NCBI GenBank assembly: GCA_033439265.1
Contig: JAVTVX010000017.1
Location: 13,540,501 to 13,604,500 of the forward strand
Source: Dillenia suffruticosa
Taxonomy: Eukaryota; Streptophyta; Magnoliopsida; Dilleniales; Dilleniaceae
Direction of reading: 5' to 3'
Length of the DNA: 64,000 nt
Made by a program: the position numbers and the translations under genes. Shown here piece by piece: positions 10,659 through 22,332 of the stretch. The notes below the pieces were generated by a model. The model saw only the letters and a list, made by a program, of their open reading frames with translations. It searched no databases and was not told the origin of the DNA. Positions within the stretch are counted from its first letter, which is position 1, and the number at the start of each line of letters is the position of its first letter.

Positions 10659-12510
10659 GTGATAGGCACTATGATTATCTTCGGAAGAGACGCCCGTGTG
10701 TTGGTTAACACTGGGGTGAATAGTTCATTTGTGAGCATGGAATTCACTCACTACACTGACAAGGTTCTAGTACCACTAGATAAAGCACTGTTAGTCATTA
10801 CTCCCTTGGGGGAGCAGATTGTTAGGAAAGAGATGTACTGAGACTATGGAGTCGAGGTGGAGAGTATAGTGTTAAAAGTAGATCTGATTCCACTAGACAT
10901 ACAAGACTTCGATGCCATCCTAGGTATGGATTGGTTACACCGGCATAGAGGTTCAGTGGACTATTTTGCTAAGACAGTCAAATTTCGGAGACCGAGGTGT
11001 CCTGTATTAGTTTTCCATAGAACCAGACGGGTTCTTCCGAATTGTGTGATATCCGCATTGGAAGCCCATAGATTGATGAATAAGGGCTGTACAGTATATC
11101 TATCGCATGTTGTGGACACCACAATAGAGGGACCAAGAATAAATGATGTCCCAGTGATGCAGGAATTTCCTGATGTATTCTCTGAGGAGCTACCCAGATT
11201 ACCTCCAGTCCGAGAGTTTGATTTTGCCATTGATTTGGCACCAGGCATTGCGCCTATCTCCATTCCGTCATATAAAATGGCCCCAGCAGAACTGAAAGAG
11301 CCAAAAGTCCAGTTGCAAGAACTATTGGATAAGGGCTTCATCAGACCAATCGCTTCACCTTGGGGAGCTCCTGTATTATTTGTCCAAAAGAAGGATAACA
11401 CTCTCAGACTATACATCGATTATTGACAGTTAAATCGAGTGACCATAAAAAATCGATACCCGTTATCTCGAATTGATGATTTGTTTGACCAGTTACAGGG
11501 GGTCTGGGTTTTTTCCAAAATCGACCTAAGATCTGGATATCATCAGCTATGGATCAGGGAAAGTGATATTCCCAAGATAGCCTTCAAGACCCGGTACGGT
11601 CACTTTGAGTTCTTGGTGATGCCGTTTGGACTGACTAATGCCCTGACAGCTTTTATGGACCTGATGAAACAGGTATTCCACTCTTTTCTGGGTAGATTTG
11701 CTATCATCTTCATCGACGATATTCTTGTGTATTCGAGGAGTGATGAGGAGCATTCCCAGCACCTGCAGGTTGTATTACAGATACTCCGTGAGAAAAAACT
11801 ATGTGCTAAATACTCCAAGTGTGAGCTTTGGCTGAGGGAGATTGACTTTCTGGGTCATGTGGTTTCTGTTGATGGGATCTTTGTGGACCCAAAGAAAGTT
11901 GAAGCTATTCTAAAATGGGAGCAACCACGGAGTGTTATGAAGGTGCGGAGTTTTCTTGGATTGGCAGGATATTATCGGAGGTTTGTAGAGGGATTCTCCA
12001 AGATTGCCGCTCCACTCTCCAACTTGACGCGAAAAGAGGTCAAGTTTGTTTGGGATGACCACTGTAAGGCGAGTTTTCAGGAGCTCAAACAGCGATTAAC
12101 GTCAGCACCCATTCTCGCTCTCCCTATTAGCAATGGAGATTACGAGGTATATTGCGATATTAGCCGACAGGGACTAGGTTGTGTCCTGATGTAGAAGGGT
12201 CGAGTCATCACTTACGCCTCCCGACAACTGAAGAGGCATGAACTAAATTATCCTACCTACGACTTAGAGCTTGCTACTATTGTTTCGCTTTGAAGATTTG
12301 GCGACACTATCTAGATGGGGTTGGTTGCCGAGTGTATACAGATCACAAAAGTTTAAAATATCTACTCACTCAGCGGGAGCTCAATCTCAGGCAGAGGAGA
12401 TGGTTGGAGCTTCTCAAAGACTATGATCTGATTATCGACTACCCCCGGGAAAAGTAAATGTCGCTGCGGATGTACTGAGCCACAAGTCATCATCGTCAGC
12501 AACCACCTAG
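10659..12510 (+). pseudogene. gypsy-A protease, reverse transcriptase and RNase H remnant
   Basis: The protease active-site region reads VLVNTGVNSSF, with Asn in place of the catalytic Asp. The linker DAILGMDWLHRHRG follows. RT spans 11150-12194: [40 protein letters not shown] (11709-11720, the catalytic FxDD) and [16 protein letters not shown] single TGA at 11424 interrupts the frame between YIDY and [13 protein letters not shown], which otherwise continues in frame. A TAG at 12192 ends the frame in the RNase H, whose [11 protein letters not shown] and [13 protein letters not shown] follow with a frameshift near 12288. Confidence 0.85.
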
Positions 12511-12585
12511 AGTTCTTATCTCTCGTGTCTTATTGGACTCCACTCCCTAGGAGTCAGACTGGCCACAGATGATTTTGGAGCACTT

Positions 12586-13545
12586 TTGGCCAGATTTGAG
12601 GTGAGACCGATTCTACTTGACCACATTCGAAAACTTCAGTCTACCGATGAAGAGCTTCAAGGGATTGTTGAGAGGATCAAGAAAGGAGAAGGTGGAGACT
12701 TCAGAGTTAGGGATGATGGCCTAATAGTTTTTGGGAGACGTATCTGTATTCCAAAGGATGATGACCTTAGACGTGCCATATTAGAGGAGCCTCACTCTTC
12801 AGCCTATGCTATATATCCTGGTAGTACAAAAAATGTACCGGACGATTCGAGAAAGTTACTGGTGGGCGGGCATGAAGCGTGAGATAGCCAGTTTTGTTAC
12901 TCAGTGCACGGTATGCCAACAGGTGAAGGCTGAGCATCAGCGACCCGCCGGCACACTACAACTTCTTCCCATTCCTAAATGGAAGTGGGAGCATATCACC
13001 ATGGATTTTGTAATGGGTCTTTTACGGACTTCGGCACGACATGATGCTATCTGGGTGATCGTAGATAGACTCACCAAGTCCGCACATTTCCTTCCCATTC
13101 GCAGCAGCTGTCCATTGGAGTTCGGGGAGGGAGACATGGTATTTCTGAGGGTATCCCCTTGGAAGGGGATGATCCGATTCAGACAGTGGGGAAAGCTTAA
13201 CCCCAGATACATTGGACCTTTCCGAGTCCTTGAGAGGATTGGGAAAATAGCATACAGATTTGATCTACCTCTTGAGTTAGCATGGATTCACGATGTATTC
13301 CATGTTTCGATACTAAGGAAGTACCTTCCTGATCTTTCCCATGTACTAGAGCCTCTATCGATAGAGTTGAACGATGACTTGAGTTTCCTCGTCCAGCCCG
13401 TAGCCATCTTAGACAGACAGACCAAAAAACTATGGAGCAAGGAGGTCCCCTTGGTCAGAGTACTTTGGAGGAACGACCAGATCAAGTAGCAAACTTGGGA
13501 GCCCGAGGATGCTATGAGGAGATAGTTCCCCCAACTATTTGCCGC
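12586..13545 (+). pseudogene. gypsy-A integrase with core deletion, and chromodomain-like end
   Basis: The HHCC zinc domain is readable across a frameshift near 12830 (SYWWAGMKREIASFVTQC, CQQVKAEHQRPAG), followed by ITMDFVMGL and WVIVDRLTKSAHFLPIR, which carries the first catalytic Asp. At about 13105-13115 the sequence jumps to LEFGEGDMVFLRVSPWKG in the C-terminal domain, so the region with the other two acidic residues is gone. HDVFHVSILRKY and a chromodomain-like tail (VPLVRVLWRNDQIK, stop, QTWEPEDAMRR) end the polyprotein. Chromodomains steer insertion to marked chromatin. Confidence 0.85.
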
Positions 13546-13597
13546 ATAGTTTTAGTTTAGTTTCAAGTATGAAACTTTTTATTAGGGGGTTAAGAAT

Positions 13598-16550
13598 TAT
13601 AATATCGATTTTTAGTGACTGTATATTATGTACTACTTCTCATGATTCTAAATATATAAGCATCCTTTTGAGACATCTATTTAATTATCTAATTATTTAT
13701 TTTGAGATTTCGCCTCAAAATCGCTAAAACTGAAAATTTTATTTGTAAATCGAAAAATTTCTCGGAAAGTGCCGGCAAGGCCTGAGACCTACACACTTAA
13801 ATAAAGATATTTAAATGAAATTTCACATATTTAAGAAATTTCAAACAAAATTTCATAGGGACCAAAAATGCAATTGTTAAAAATTAAGGGTTTAAATGTA
13901 ATTGAGGAAAGTTAAGGGACTAAATTGCAAACCACTCAAGGATGGACAATTGAGCCAAATGATTGGTCAAGAGGGAAATAAGGTTGGTTAGTGGCCACAT
14001 AGGATTTTTCACATTCAAGAAAGCTCATTGGATAGAAATTTATGCATGAAAACTTATTTGATAGAAAATTTTGCATTAAAACGAACTAGAATAGCTTGTT
14101 CTAGATTGTGACACTTCTCTCCCTTGACATGGACGTCCAAAGATAATTGGTAGAGTGCATGGAGATTGCTTGAATCAACAATTGCATGGGTTAAGTGCTA
14201 GGACAAGTGGAAGGTCAAGATAATATATGGAATGATCCAATGGTTAAAGATATTTGACTAGGTTTATAAAAGAATTTATTTAAGAAGAGTTTGGCCTATT
14301 TCTTCATTCAAACTTACCTTGGACGAAATTGTGAGGGTTTTATATCCATTTTGAGTTCAACTATGGAGCCAAAGGGGTAAGAACATTTTTTAGAATTCTT
14401 GAATTTCAATTAGAAGTATAGAGCTATTGTATAGGAATTTATGTTTATTGTGATTTGATTTTTTTCTAAGGTGATAAAAATTCAAAGATTCAAAGGGGGT
14501 GGTGATACATATTGTTAGCAAGAGATCTTACAAAAGAGGTAACATATTCTAACTTATGCTAAAATTAAATTATTTGATGAGTAGTTACTTTGATATCCAT
14601 ACTAGCATGCTAAATGTTGATTTCTAGATTAAGTCTTGTATAGCTTTCTTAGAATATCTCGTTCTGTAGAATTCAAAAATCTAAGATATTTATTTCTTAT
14701 AAACTAGACTTCTTAAGTTTTAAAAATGGTATATCATGTAAGACATTTCATAAAGAAATCAATTTTTGGTGATTTTTGGAATTCTAGCACGTTTCACAAA
14801 TTCTGTTTCATGTCCTGTGTACGACCAGTAATGTTTATGAATTTTTGAGATATCTTCTGATCCGAATTTGGAGAAATGTTAAACATAAAAGTTTTAGTCT
14901 CTGACCTATCGTTAATTTGAGATAAAGATCACTTGAATCGGAGTTGTATACAGAAAGTTATGATGATATTACTAAAACTATGCAGAAGTAGTTCTAAAAC
15001 TAAAATCGAGATGAAAACCAAAATTTATAAAATTATACATTTAGAATCCGAGGATGGCCAAAACTAGAAAGTTTTGGATCTATGTCTAACCTTCAATTTG
15101 AGACAAGAAGCACTTAAATTGGAGATGTATACCGGGAGATATGGAATTTCTCCCAAAACTGTGCGGAATTGGTTTTAGGAACTTAGCACGAAAAGTGATA
15201 ATTTTTTTTATAAATTCGTGTATTCCAAATTTGAAGATGGTCTGAACATAAACGTTGGATATATATGTTTTAGTGTTAAGAGAAAATTTAAATTAATTGA
15301 ATCCGATCAAGATTTTTGAAAATATCATGATTTTATTAAACCTGCGCGTTATATGTTTGTACAAATTTCTCTAAGTATGAAAATTGAAATTTCGCCTTAT
15401 GAAAGAGGCCATTTTTATATGCTTGTTGTAATCTAACTATATAATATTGAATTAATAAATGATATTGTTTAACTTAGGATTAGGATTCGAGAGATGACTC
15501 GTTCGAGAAATGAGGATAGTTAGAGGGAGTGGCGTACCCTCCCCAGTCGAAGTGAGTTGGACGAACTATTTTTGACTTTAAATGAGAAATAGTTTTGATC
15601 ATGATTTTATAAATGAAATTTGAAATGTGATTTAGAAATGTTTTAGTATTTGTGGCATGTCTTGAAATGTTATTCGATAAAAATTTGCATCCTAATATTA
15701 TGGTTACTTAATAGTGTCTTGTTTTTACGAGTAAGGATTTATGAATGATGACATATGGCACATGTGTATGATTATGGGATGGTGTATAGTGGCTATAGCT
15801 CCCTCCCTATCACGGTATTGAGCGTTTACCCAACGGGGTAACGTGGTGGGGTAGCACGGGAGCAGGGGTTTGAGTCCCCTGTCTCTGTCCAACGGATTCA
15901 ATAGACGAGCACCACGTAAGGACCGTGTCAATACCAAGGGAAGGGGAAAAATATATGTGTTTTATTCTTATAACATTTTGGTGGTCTCTTTGTGAATTTT
16001 ACCCTAATTAGACCAAATTATGGGTAGAATGTGTTTTTGACACCCCATTGATGCATGATTGATGATAAAGATGTCTATTATTTTGAATTACATGATATAT
16101 TTGCAAATGAATGAAACATAAATTTGAAAATGATATTTTGACTTACTACTCTCACAAATTCATTTATTATCATTATATAGTCATTGAACCTCACTCACTG
16201 AGTATATGGATTATACTCACCCCTCATATTAATATTTTCAGTTTATACTGTATTTGACATATATTGAGATACTATCCCACGAGTTTTACTGAGAGACGCT
16301 ATTGGGTAAGTGATCATATCCATTTTTGTTTATGATTGGACTATACATATAAATATTATATGTAAATTGGAGGCAGATGTTTTAAAAAAAATTTTTATTG
16401 AAAACTATCTTTTTTTTTTCTTCCGCTATATGATTTTGACCTAATGATATCGAGTAGGGTCATAATATTAGTCTTGTGTCACCTCGATGTACGAATAGGG
16501 CATACTCGTGCCTCAAAGAGTCACGGCAATTTGTTCGCGTGAGCGTGACA
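13598..16550 (+). repeat. gypsy-A 3' LTR (about 2.95 kb)
   Basis: It starts after AGGGGG/TTAAGAAT at about 13598 (TATAATATCG, probably a mutated TGTAATATC end) and finishes GAGCGTGACA at 16550, the usual Tekay/Del LTR end. CTCACTCACTGAGTATAT near 16190 is a familiar segment of such LTRs. With no partner LTR in the window the left limit is approximate. Confidence 0.55.
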
Positions 16551-16589
16551 ATTATTTTATAATATTTTAAATTAGTTTTTTTTTTTTTT

Positions 16590-18120
16590 TTTTAATTTTT
16601 AAAATAACAATATTATTTTATTCTTTAAATATATTAATAACCAATGGATTTAACGATGAATTCAAAATCCGTTGCTAAATTTAACGATGAATTCGAGAAT
16701 CCATCGCTAACGTAGCGATGGATTCCGCAATCCGTGACTAAACTTTTTTTTTTTAATTAATATTTTATATTTTATTTTATTTTGTTATTTTATTATTTTA
16801 TTCATTTATATTACATAATCATATTTATTATTTTATAATATTTTAAATATGTATTTTATTTTATTATTTTATATTTTTATTTTTAAAATCATTTATTATT
16901 TAACGACAGATTTGAAAATTCATCGTTAAGTTAATTTTTTTAATTAGCATTTTATATTTTTATATTTTATTAATTTATATTAAGTAATCATATTTATTAT
17001 TTTATAATATTTTAAATTGATATTTTATTTTTTTATTTTTTTAAAAATAATATTTTTTATTTTTTAAATTTTTTTAAAGAATAATATTATTTTATTTTTA
17101 ATTAATTTATTATTTTATTTTAATTAGCATTTTATTATTTGATAAAAATTTATTATTTCATTAATTAATATGTTATATTTTATTTTTATTTTATCTTTTT
17201 AAACAATTATATTATTTTATTTTTTAAATCTTTTATTCTTTTATTTTATACTAACATTTTATTTTATAACAAATTATCATTTTATATTATTTTATTATTT
17301 TTAAAAAAATATTAGAGTTAGATAATAAGTAAAAAAAAGAGTAAGATTGGGGTTAACATTTGGCCTGGCGGTTGGGTGCTTTTACATTTTCACGTGTGCG
17401 CAAGTGTTTGAACCAGGCAGGAGACATGTAGAGGCATTTTTGAGTGATTTTTTGCAAGGGGCAGAAGTGTACGGGCACGGGCCGGAGGCAGCAGGGGCGG
17501 GCTGGCGGGGACTCAGATGGGGCAGCAGGGTAGGCATGCTTGCAGCCCGGGCAAGCACGTGAGCTGGAGCAAGAAGGCGCGTCCGGGCGCGTGAGCGTGG
17601 GCCAGTGGGTATGGAATTGGGTGGGGGATTGGGTGGGGTAGCAGGGCGAGGCAGACGGGTGCGTGAAATGGAGCAAGAGGGCGCGTCCTAGTGCGTGCGC
17701 GTGGGCCACCTTGTTTGGGGCACGTGCGACGCGTTTGCTCGCTTCCGCTTAGCGATGAAAATCTATATTTGTCGCTAAATTTAATATATAATTAGATATA
17801 ATATAATATTTAATATAATAATTAAATAAGATATATATAAAATATAAAATATAAAATATAAAATAAATAAAATATTAATATAATAATTAAATAAAATATT
17901 AATTATAAATTTAGCGACGAAATTTACAAATCCGTCGCTAAATCTAGCGATGAAAATTAAGTATCCGTCGCTAAATTTAGCAACAGATCTGTTTTTTTCG
18001 TCACTAAATCTATCGCTATTTTAGCGATAAATTTCTATATTTCGTCGCTAAATTTTTGCGTCGCGTCATTAGCGACAAATTTTTTAAAAATTTTCATTAC
18101 TAAATTCGTGTTTTTTAGTG
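16590..18120 (-). mobile_element. CACTA (En/Spm-like) transposon, right-end remnant
   Basis: The right end reads CGTGTTTTTTAGTG at 18107-18120, whose complement begins CACTAAAAAACACG. The inner sequence is full of subterminal motifs of the type TTTAGCGA(C/T)G in both orientations (16630-16740, 16905-16935, 17905-18090), like those of the complete CACTA at 48232. The left end is missing; gypsy-A's LTR abuts it. AAA follows the end as a possible half of a 3-bp target duplication. No transposase is seen. Confidence 0.7.
17340..17745. other. GC-rich block inside the CACTA remnant
   Basis: About 400 bp of strongly GC-rich sequence sits in otherwise very AT-rich DNA. It contains a diverged 44-bp direct repeat near 17563-17606 and 17668-17710 (GGAGCAAGAAGGCGCGTCC versus GGAGCAAGAGGGCGCGTCC). 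Its left edge has near matches to RNA polymerase III A and B boxes (TGGCCTGGCGG near 17361, GTTTGAACC near 17407). Small open frames on both strands are by-products of GC richness. Captured host DNA or a SINE are both possible. Confidence 0.5.
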
Positions 18121-18254
18121 AAAAAGGCAAAATAGGGGGCAATGAAAAATAAAAATAATATCTTTTCACAAAACAAGACTGGCTCTAGCTCTAGCTCTAG
18201 CTCCAACAACCACACCAATGCCCCCCAGCCCCATCCACTATTCAGATTAGACAT

Positions 18255-18595
18255 GGACTGCACAGCAACTGCATCATCTTCTCCATCTATTCTCCTCAGA
18301 ATTCTAACCTCGGCATCCACTACCAGAACCTAATTTCCCAAATTCTCCTTCATTACGCCCAAATCCCCCAAAACTCGAGCAATTCAGAAGAAAAGACTGA
18401 AATTCGAAAATAAAGATGCATTTCCAATGTCACACCCACTCCACACCATAAACCCACGAGCTCTATACAAAGACATTCAAAAGTTTGCATACAAAAATAA
18501 GTACGAAGAAGCCCTCGCCATTTATGTATTACTTAGTCAAACAGGGCACTCCTGTAAGCCCCACTGCTTTCTCTTCTCTAATTGCTGCTTGTATT
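18255..18595 (+). pseudogene. PPR protein gene, 5' fragment (a)
   Basis: From ATG 18255 a Ser/Thr-rich leader (MDCTATASSSPSILLRIL, plausible plastid or mitochondrial targeting sequence) meets TAA at 18330-18332. The same frame then continues to YKDIQKFAYKNKYEEALAIY, a pentatricopeptide-like helix start. A shift near 18540 moves the sense frame to KQGTPVSPTAFSSLIAACI, ending at the copia-D insertion. It resembles the N terminus of the Arabidopsis At1g71460 PPR protein as I remember it. PPR proteins bind organelle RNA. Nonsense, frameshift and insertion make this copy dead. An alternative upstream ATG at 18142 adds a poly-Ser stretch. Confidence 0.65.
18591..18595. repeat. Left target-site duplication of copia-D (GTATT)
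   Basis: GTATT before the LTR start TGTTGAA pairs with ATATT at 24421-24425 after the end TTCAACA; 4 of 5 bases match. Confidence 0.65.
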
Positions 18596-19167
18596 TGTTG
18601 AATTTTTTATATCAAGAGTATAAAGAGATTGAGGAAAAGAATATACTTTTATTGATAGAAGAAGAATGCTTTCCAAGAGGGATGATTTTCTCTTCTGAAT
18701 TTACAGAAGATGAAGAGAGGGGGAGAGAGATTATGTTTGCAAGAGAGAGGATTATCTCTCATTGCTTGTTATTTAATTATGGGTTTAAAAATATATTTAT
18801 AAGAGTATCTAACACGCTCTCTGAACTAACTGAGAGTTCAACAACTAGTTTTTCTAGCCGTTAGGCTCTCATATAGACAAGACGGGTCAACTTACCTCAT
18901 AGGTCAACTTGACAAAGTATGCTCTCTCACTTAAGTCCTTCAACGACTACTGAAAGATTTTCCATCAAGCATTGGTCAACTTGTTGCCTTCACAGATCGA
19001 CCTGACAAAATATGTTCTCTCGGTTAAGTCCTTCGACGACTACCGAGATATCCTCCACCGAGCACCTATCAAGTGATCAGTCAGACACTTTCAGTTAAAC
19101 CTCTCGGTCACTATCAAGAGATCATCTCAAGAGCAATTGTCTTCAATATTTCTTCCTTATTTTCAAC
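18596..19167 (-). repeat. copia-D LTR, left copy (3' LTR)
   Basis: It runs from TGTTGAATTTTT to TTATTTTCAAC and matches 23895-24420 (GAAGAAGAATGCTTT, GTATGCTCTCTC, CTTCTCGGTCACT and others). It contains short repeated GGTCAACTTG/CGACCTGACAA motifs. On the minus strand the adjoining CTTGAGGGGCAAGG is the polypurine tract. Confidence 0.8.
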
Positions 19168-19720
19168 CTTGCCCCTCAAGTTTGGCGAATAGAAGTTTAT
19201 GGAGTCTAACTTAGTAAGAATGTCTTGTAATTGAGTTGTCATTGTTGCTTTAGTGAAGATGTTTGAAAGTTGTTCATAACTTCTCACGTAAAGGACTATG
19301 ATGGTTTTGTCTTCTATCTTTTGGGGTACAAAAAGGCAGTTCACCTCAATGTGTTTTGTCCTCTCATGAAAAACTAGGTTTGTAGCAATGTGGATTGCAA
19401 ATTGGTTGTCACAACAAAGCTTGATTGGTCTTGAAATTGGGAATCCCAACTCCTAAACTAGAGCTTTCAACCAAATAACTTCACCGGTAGCTATTGCCAT
19501 AGCTCTATATTCTATTTTTGTGTTGGATCTGGATACCACTAATTGCTTCTTGCTCTTCCAAGACACAATGTTGCCTCCTACAAACATGCAATAGCCTGTT
19601 GTAGATTTTCTATCCTTGAGTCTCATGCCCAATCTACATCACCAAACCCTTCAATCTCTATACTTTGATTATTCTTCAACCATATGCCTATTCCAGGAAT
19701 CCCTTTGAGTCTCTTTGGAT
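19168..19720 (-). pseudogene. copia-D RNase H remnant
   Basis: PIKLCCDNQFAIHIATNLVF and ERTKHIEVNCLFVPQKIEDK (19449-19114 frame) are the C-terminal RNase H motifs of copia elements, ending close to the polypurine tract. Stops interrupt the upstream part. Confidence 0.75.
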
Positions 19721-20880
19721 CTTTTCGGCGGCTTTCCAATCTCCATTCGTGGATGCATGCATATGCTAGCTTTTCTGGCTTACAGCATATGATCTGCCTG
19801 GCCTAGTAATGGTGAGATAGATAAGTTTTCCAGCTAATCTCTGATACCTCTATATTTCTGTGAAGGGCTGATCATCATCCTTTCCTTCATTAGTAATTGA
19901 GACATGACTAACAACTAGTCTTGCTCCCATCTTATATGTTTCCTACAAGAGATCAAGTGTATACTTTCTTTGGGATAGAATAATCCTATATGAGAGTAGA
20001 CAAATTTTATTCCTAGAAAATATCTTAGCAGTCATAAATCATTAATTTCAAACTTAGACTTAAGAAAACTACGAGGTTGATCTATTAGACTCGTGTCATT
20101 CCCACTAACAATTATATCATCCACATAGATAAGTACAACTATGATCTTCTCATTATTCCTTTTGGTGAATGATGCGTTATCATTATTGAATTTTTTGAAA
20201 TTGTTAGTGAGAAGGGCACAATTAAGTTTTGCATACCAGACTCATAGTGCTTAGCCCATAGATAGCCTTCTTGAATATACATATATGTCCTTCCTTTTCT
20301 AATTGATAGAGGTATAGGAGACACATATACACTTCTTCTTCTAGCCCCCTTGAAGGAATGCATTCTTCATATCCATTTGATACAATTTCCATTCTTGATT
20401 GGTTGCGATAGACATGAGAACATAAATTATGTTCATTTTTGCTACTGGAGCAAATGTCTTATTGAACTTCTCCCCATAAGTTTGTGTGAACCCTTTTGCG
20501 ACAAGTTAAGCTTTATATCAATCAGTCCATTACTTTTATGTTTCACCTTGTACACCCATTTACATCCTATTGTGCTTTTTCCTTTTAGGAGTGCAGTAAT
20601 TTCCTAGGTTCCATTTTTAGCCGGTACATTCAATTCTTTTTTCATGACCTTTCTCCATTCTGGATATTCATTGGCTTCATCAAAACTCCTGAGTTCCTCC
20701 ACTTTGTCAATGCCACTCAAGAAGACTTCATGACTTACAGACGTGTTAGGAGTAGTGTAGTATTTAGACAATGGGTAGGGGATGACGTTGGAGTTGTAGT
20801 AAACACTGGGATTAACCCATACAGAAAGCCGTTTAAGCCTTGTTGATCTTTTAAGTGGGGGGTAAAAGAGATCGATCACT
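19721..20880 (-). pseudogene. copia-D reverse transcriptase remnant
   Basis: The N-terminal part (20879-20604) has FDEANEYPEWRKVMKKEL, the entry to copia RT. The catalytic YVDD is encoded by the complement of 20116-20127. Fragments between are frameshifted repeatedly. It would have reverse-transcribed element RNA. Confidence 0.75.
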
Positions 20881-21340
20881 TGATTCTTCTTCTCGAACTA
20901 AGGATGATGGTACTTGGAACTCCTTTGTTCCTAATTATGTTTCATTCTCTCTGCCTTCTTCATCTTGCAACATCTTTTCACCTTGTTCTAGGCTTTCTAC
21001 TGGGGTGTGATCAAACGCACTTATGGGCTGAGGCACTAAGAGGAAGATGTGTAGATTTTTTATTCTAGGCTCTAACTTTCTTCTTTTATCTTATTTTGTA
21101 AAATAGAATTGATTTTCTACAAATATCAAATCTTTTGATATGTATAGTTTGTTAGTTTCCGAATCAAAACATATATAACCCTTTTGATGATGAGCATACC
21201 ATGGAAAGACGCACCTCTTGCCTTTCTTATCTAGCTTGTCTCTAAATTGCCTTCGGGTGTGAACACCACAAACACATCCAAATACTCTAAGTGTCCTATT
21301 GTGGTTTTGTTTTAGTAAGAGCTTCCAAGGAGGATTTCCC

Positions 21341-21910
21341 TTAAAGAACTCCAGTAGGCAAGTGGTTGATTAAGTGAGATGAAATACTAATAGCATCACT
21401 CCAAAATGTCTTTGGTGTATTAGAATGAAACATTATAGTTCTAGCTATTTCTAAGAGATGTCGATTCTTTCTTTCGACAACCTCATTTTGTTGTGGTGTA
21501 TAAGGACATGTTGTTTGATGGATTATCATTTTCTTTTGTAAGAATGTGGCAAAGTCTTTGCTTATATGCTCTCCACCATTATCTATCCCAATAGCCCTTA
21601 GATTAGCATTGTGTTACTTAGTAACATATGCTATAAAAGTCTTAAATTCCTCAAATGTTTGTGCTTTAGTGGCAAGTATATAGATCCAAGTATATCTAGT
21701 TTTGTAATCTATAAATGTTATGAAATATTCGAATCATCTTCTAGATACTATAGGTGAGGTTTAGATATTTGAGTGCACAAGATCAAAAACATTTTTATAT
21801 AATGTTTTTGAAATTGGATAATATATTCAATTTTCTTTTCCAAAAATTTAATTTTCACAACAGCTATCTTCACAATTTTTTGTTGAAAATAGGCTTTGCA
21901 AAGCTTGCTT
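21341..21910 (-). pseudogene. copia-D integrase remnant
   Basis: PYTPQQNEVVERKNRHLLEIARTIM (motif within 21529-21341) holds the last catalytic glutamate (VVERKNR). TPKTFWSDAISISSHLINHLP follows. The core between 21530 and 21840 is readable in other frames only. Confidence 0.75.
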
Positions 21911-22332
21911 ACATGGGTGACCTAATCTAACATGCCACAAAACATAATCTCCTATTTGGCACGTTACAAGAGCATAATTGTCTTCATCCATGTAATATAA
22001 CTTGTTTCTTCTAAATTCTCTATCAATAACTTGGTTCGTTTTGAGATTCTGAAAAACAACAGTGCTAGGATCGAATACAATCTTGCAATCTTGATCTTTG
22101 GTCACTTGGCTAATGGACAAAACGTTAGATGAGAACTTGAGGACATATAAAACCTTTGTTTTTTTTTTTCCAAAAATTTTTACTTCCCTAAGGTCTTTAG
22201 CATTTAAACTATGTCTATTAGCTACATTGATCATGGGTTTTAAATTTTCAAATTTGCTTTTGTCCCTAACCATGTGATGGTCATATCACAAGTTTAGTAA
22301 CCAATCTTGCATTTTTGAAGTAGAGTTAGAAC
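21848..22332 (-). pseudogene. copia-D protease and pre-integrase remnant
   Basis: The frame 22273-21848 has FGKKKTKVLYVLKFSSNVLSISQ, then YVLWHVRLGHPCKQAL, the GAG-pre-integrase segment. Just upstream the protease active site has decayed: where D-S-G is expected, the codons read Asn, Leu, stop. Confidence 0.75.
22325..22332. repeat. Left 8-bp target duplication of hAT-like element (GTTAGAAC)
   Basis: Identical to 23355-23362 on the other side of the element. Confidence 0.8.

Larger units (their letters stand above)
8797..16550 (+). mobile_element. Tekay/Del-like chromovirus (gypsy-A), decayed
   Basis: Gag, protease, RT, RNase H, integrase and a C-terminal chromodomain-like segment are in gypsy order on the plus strand, followed by a GGGGG-containing tract near 13587 and a long 3' LTR. 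No matching 3-kb 5' LTR is present: the monooxygenase ends only 0.9 kb before the primer site. Most of the integrase core is deleted and several codons are nonsense. Confidence 0.8.

Noticed and set aside
15840..15885. tRNA- or SINE-like B box (GGGTTTGAGTCCCC) in the gypsy-A LTR
   Set aside because: No A box at suitable spacing and no cloverleaf; it lies in the middle of the LTR.
17353..17709. 118-codon minus-strand frame in the GC-rich block
   Set aside because: GC richness lowers stop frequency; no motif, low-complexity Ser/Pro/Ala composition, overlapping frame on the other strand.
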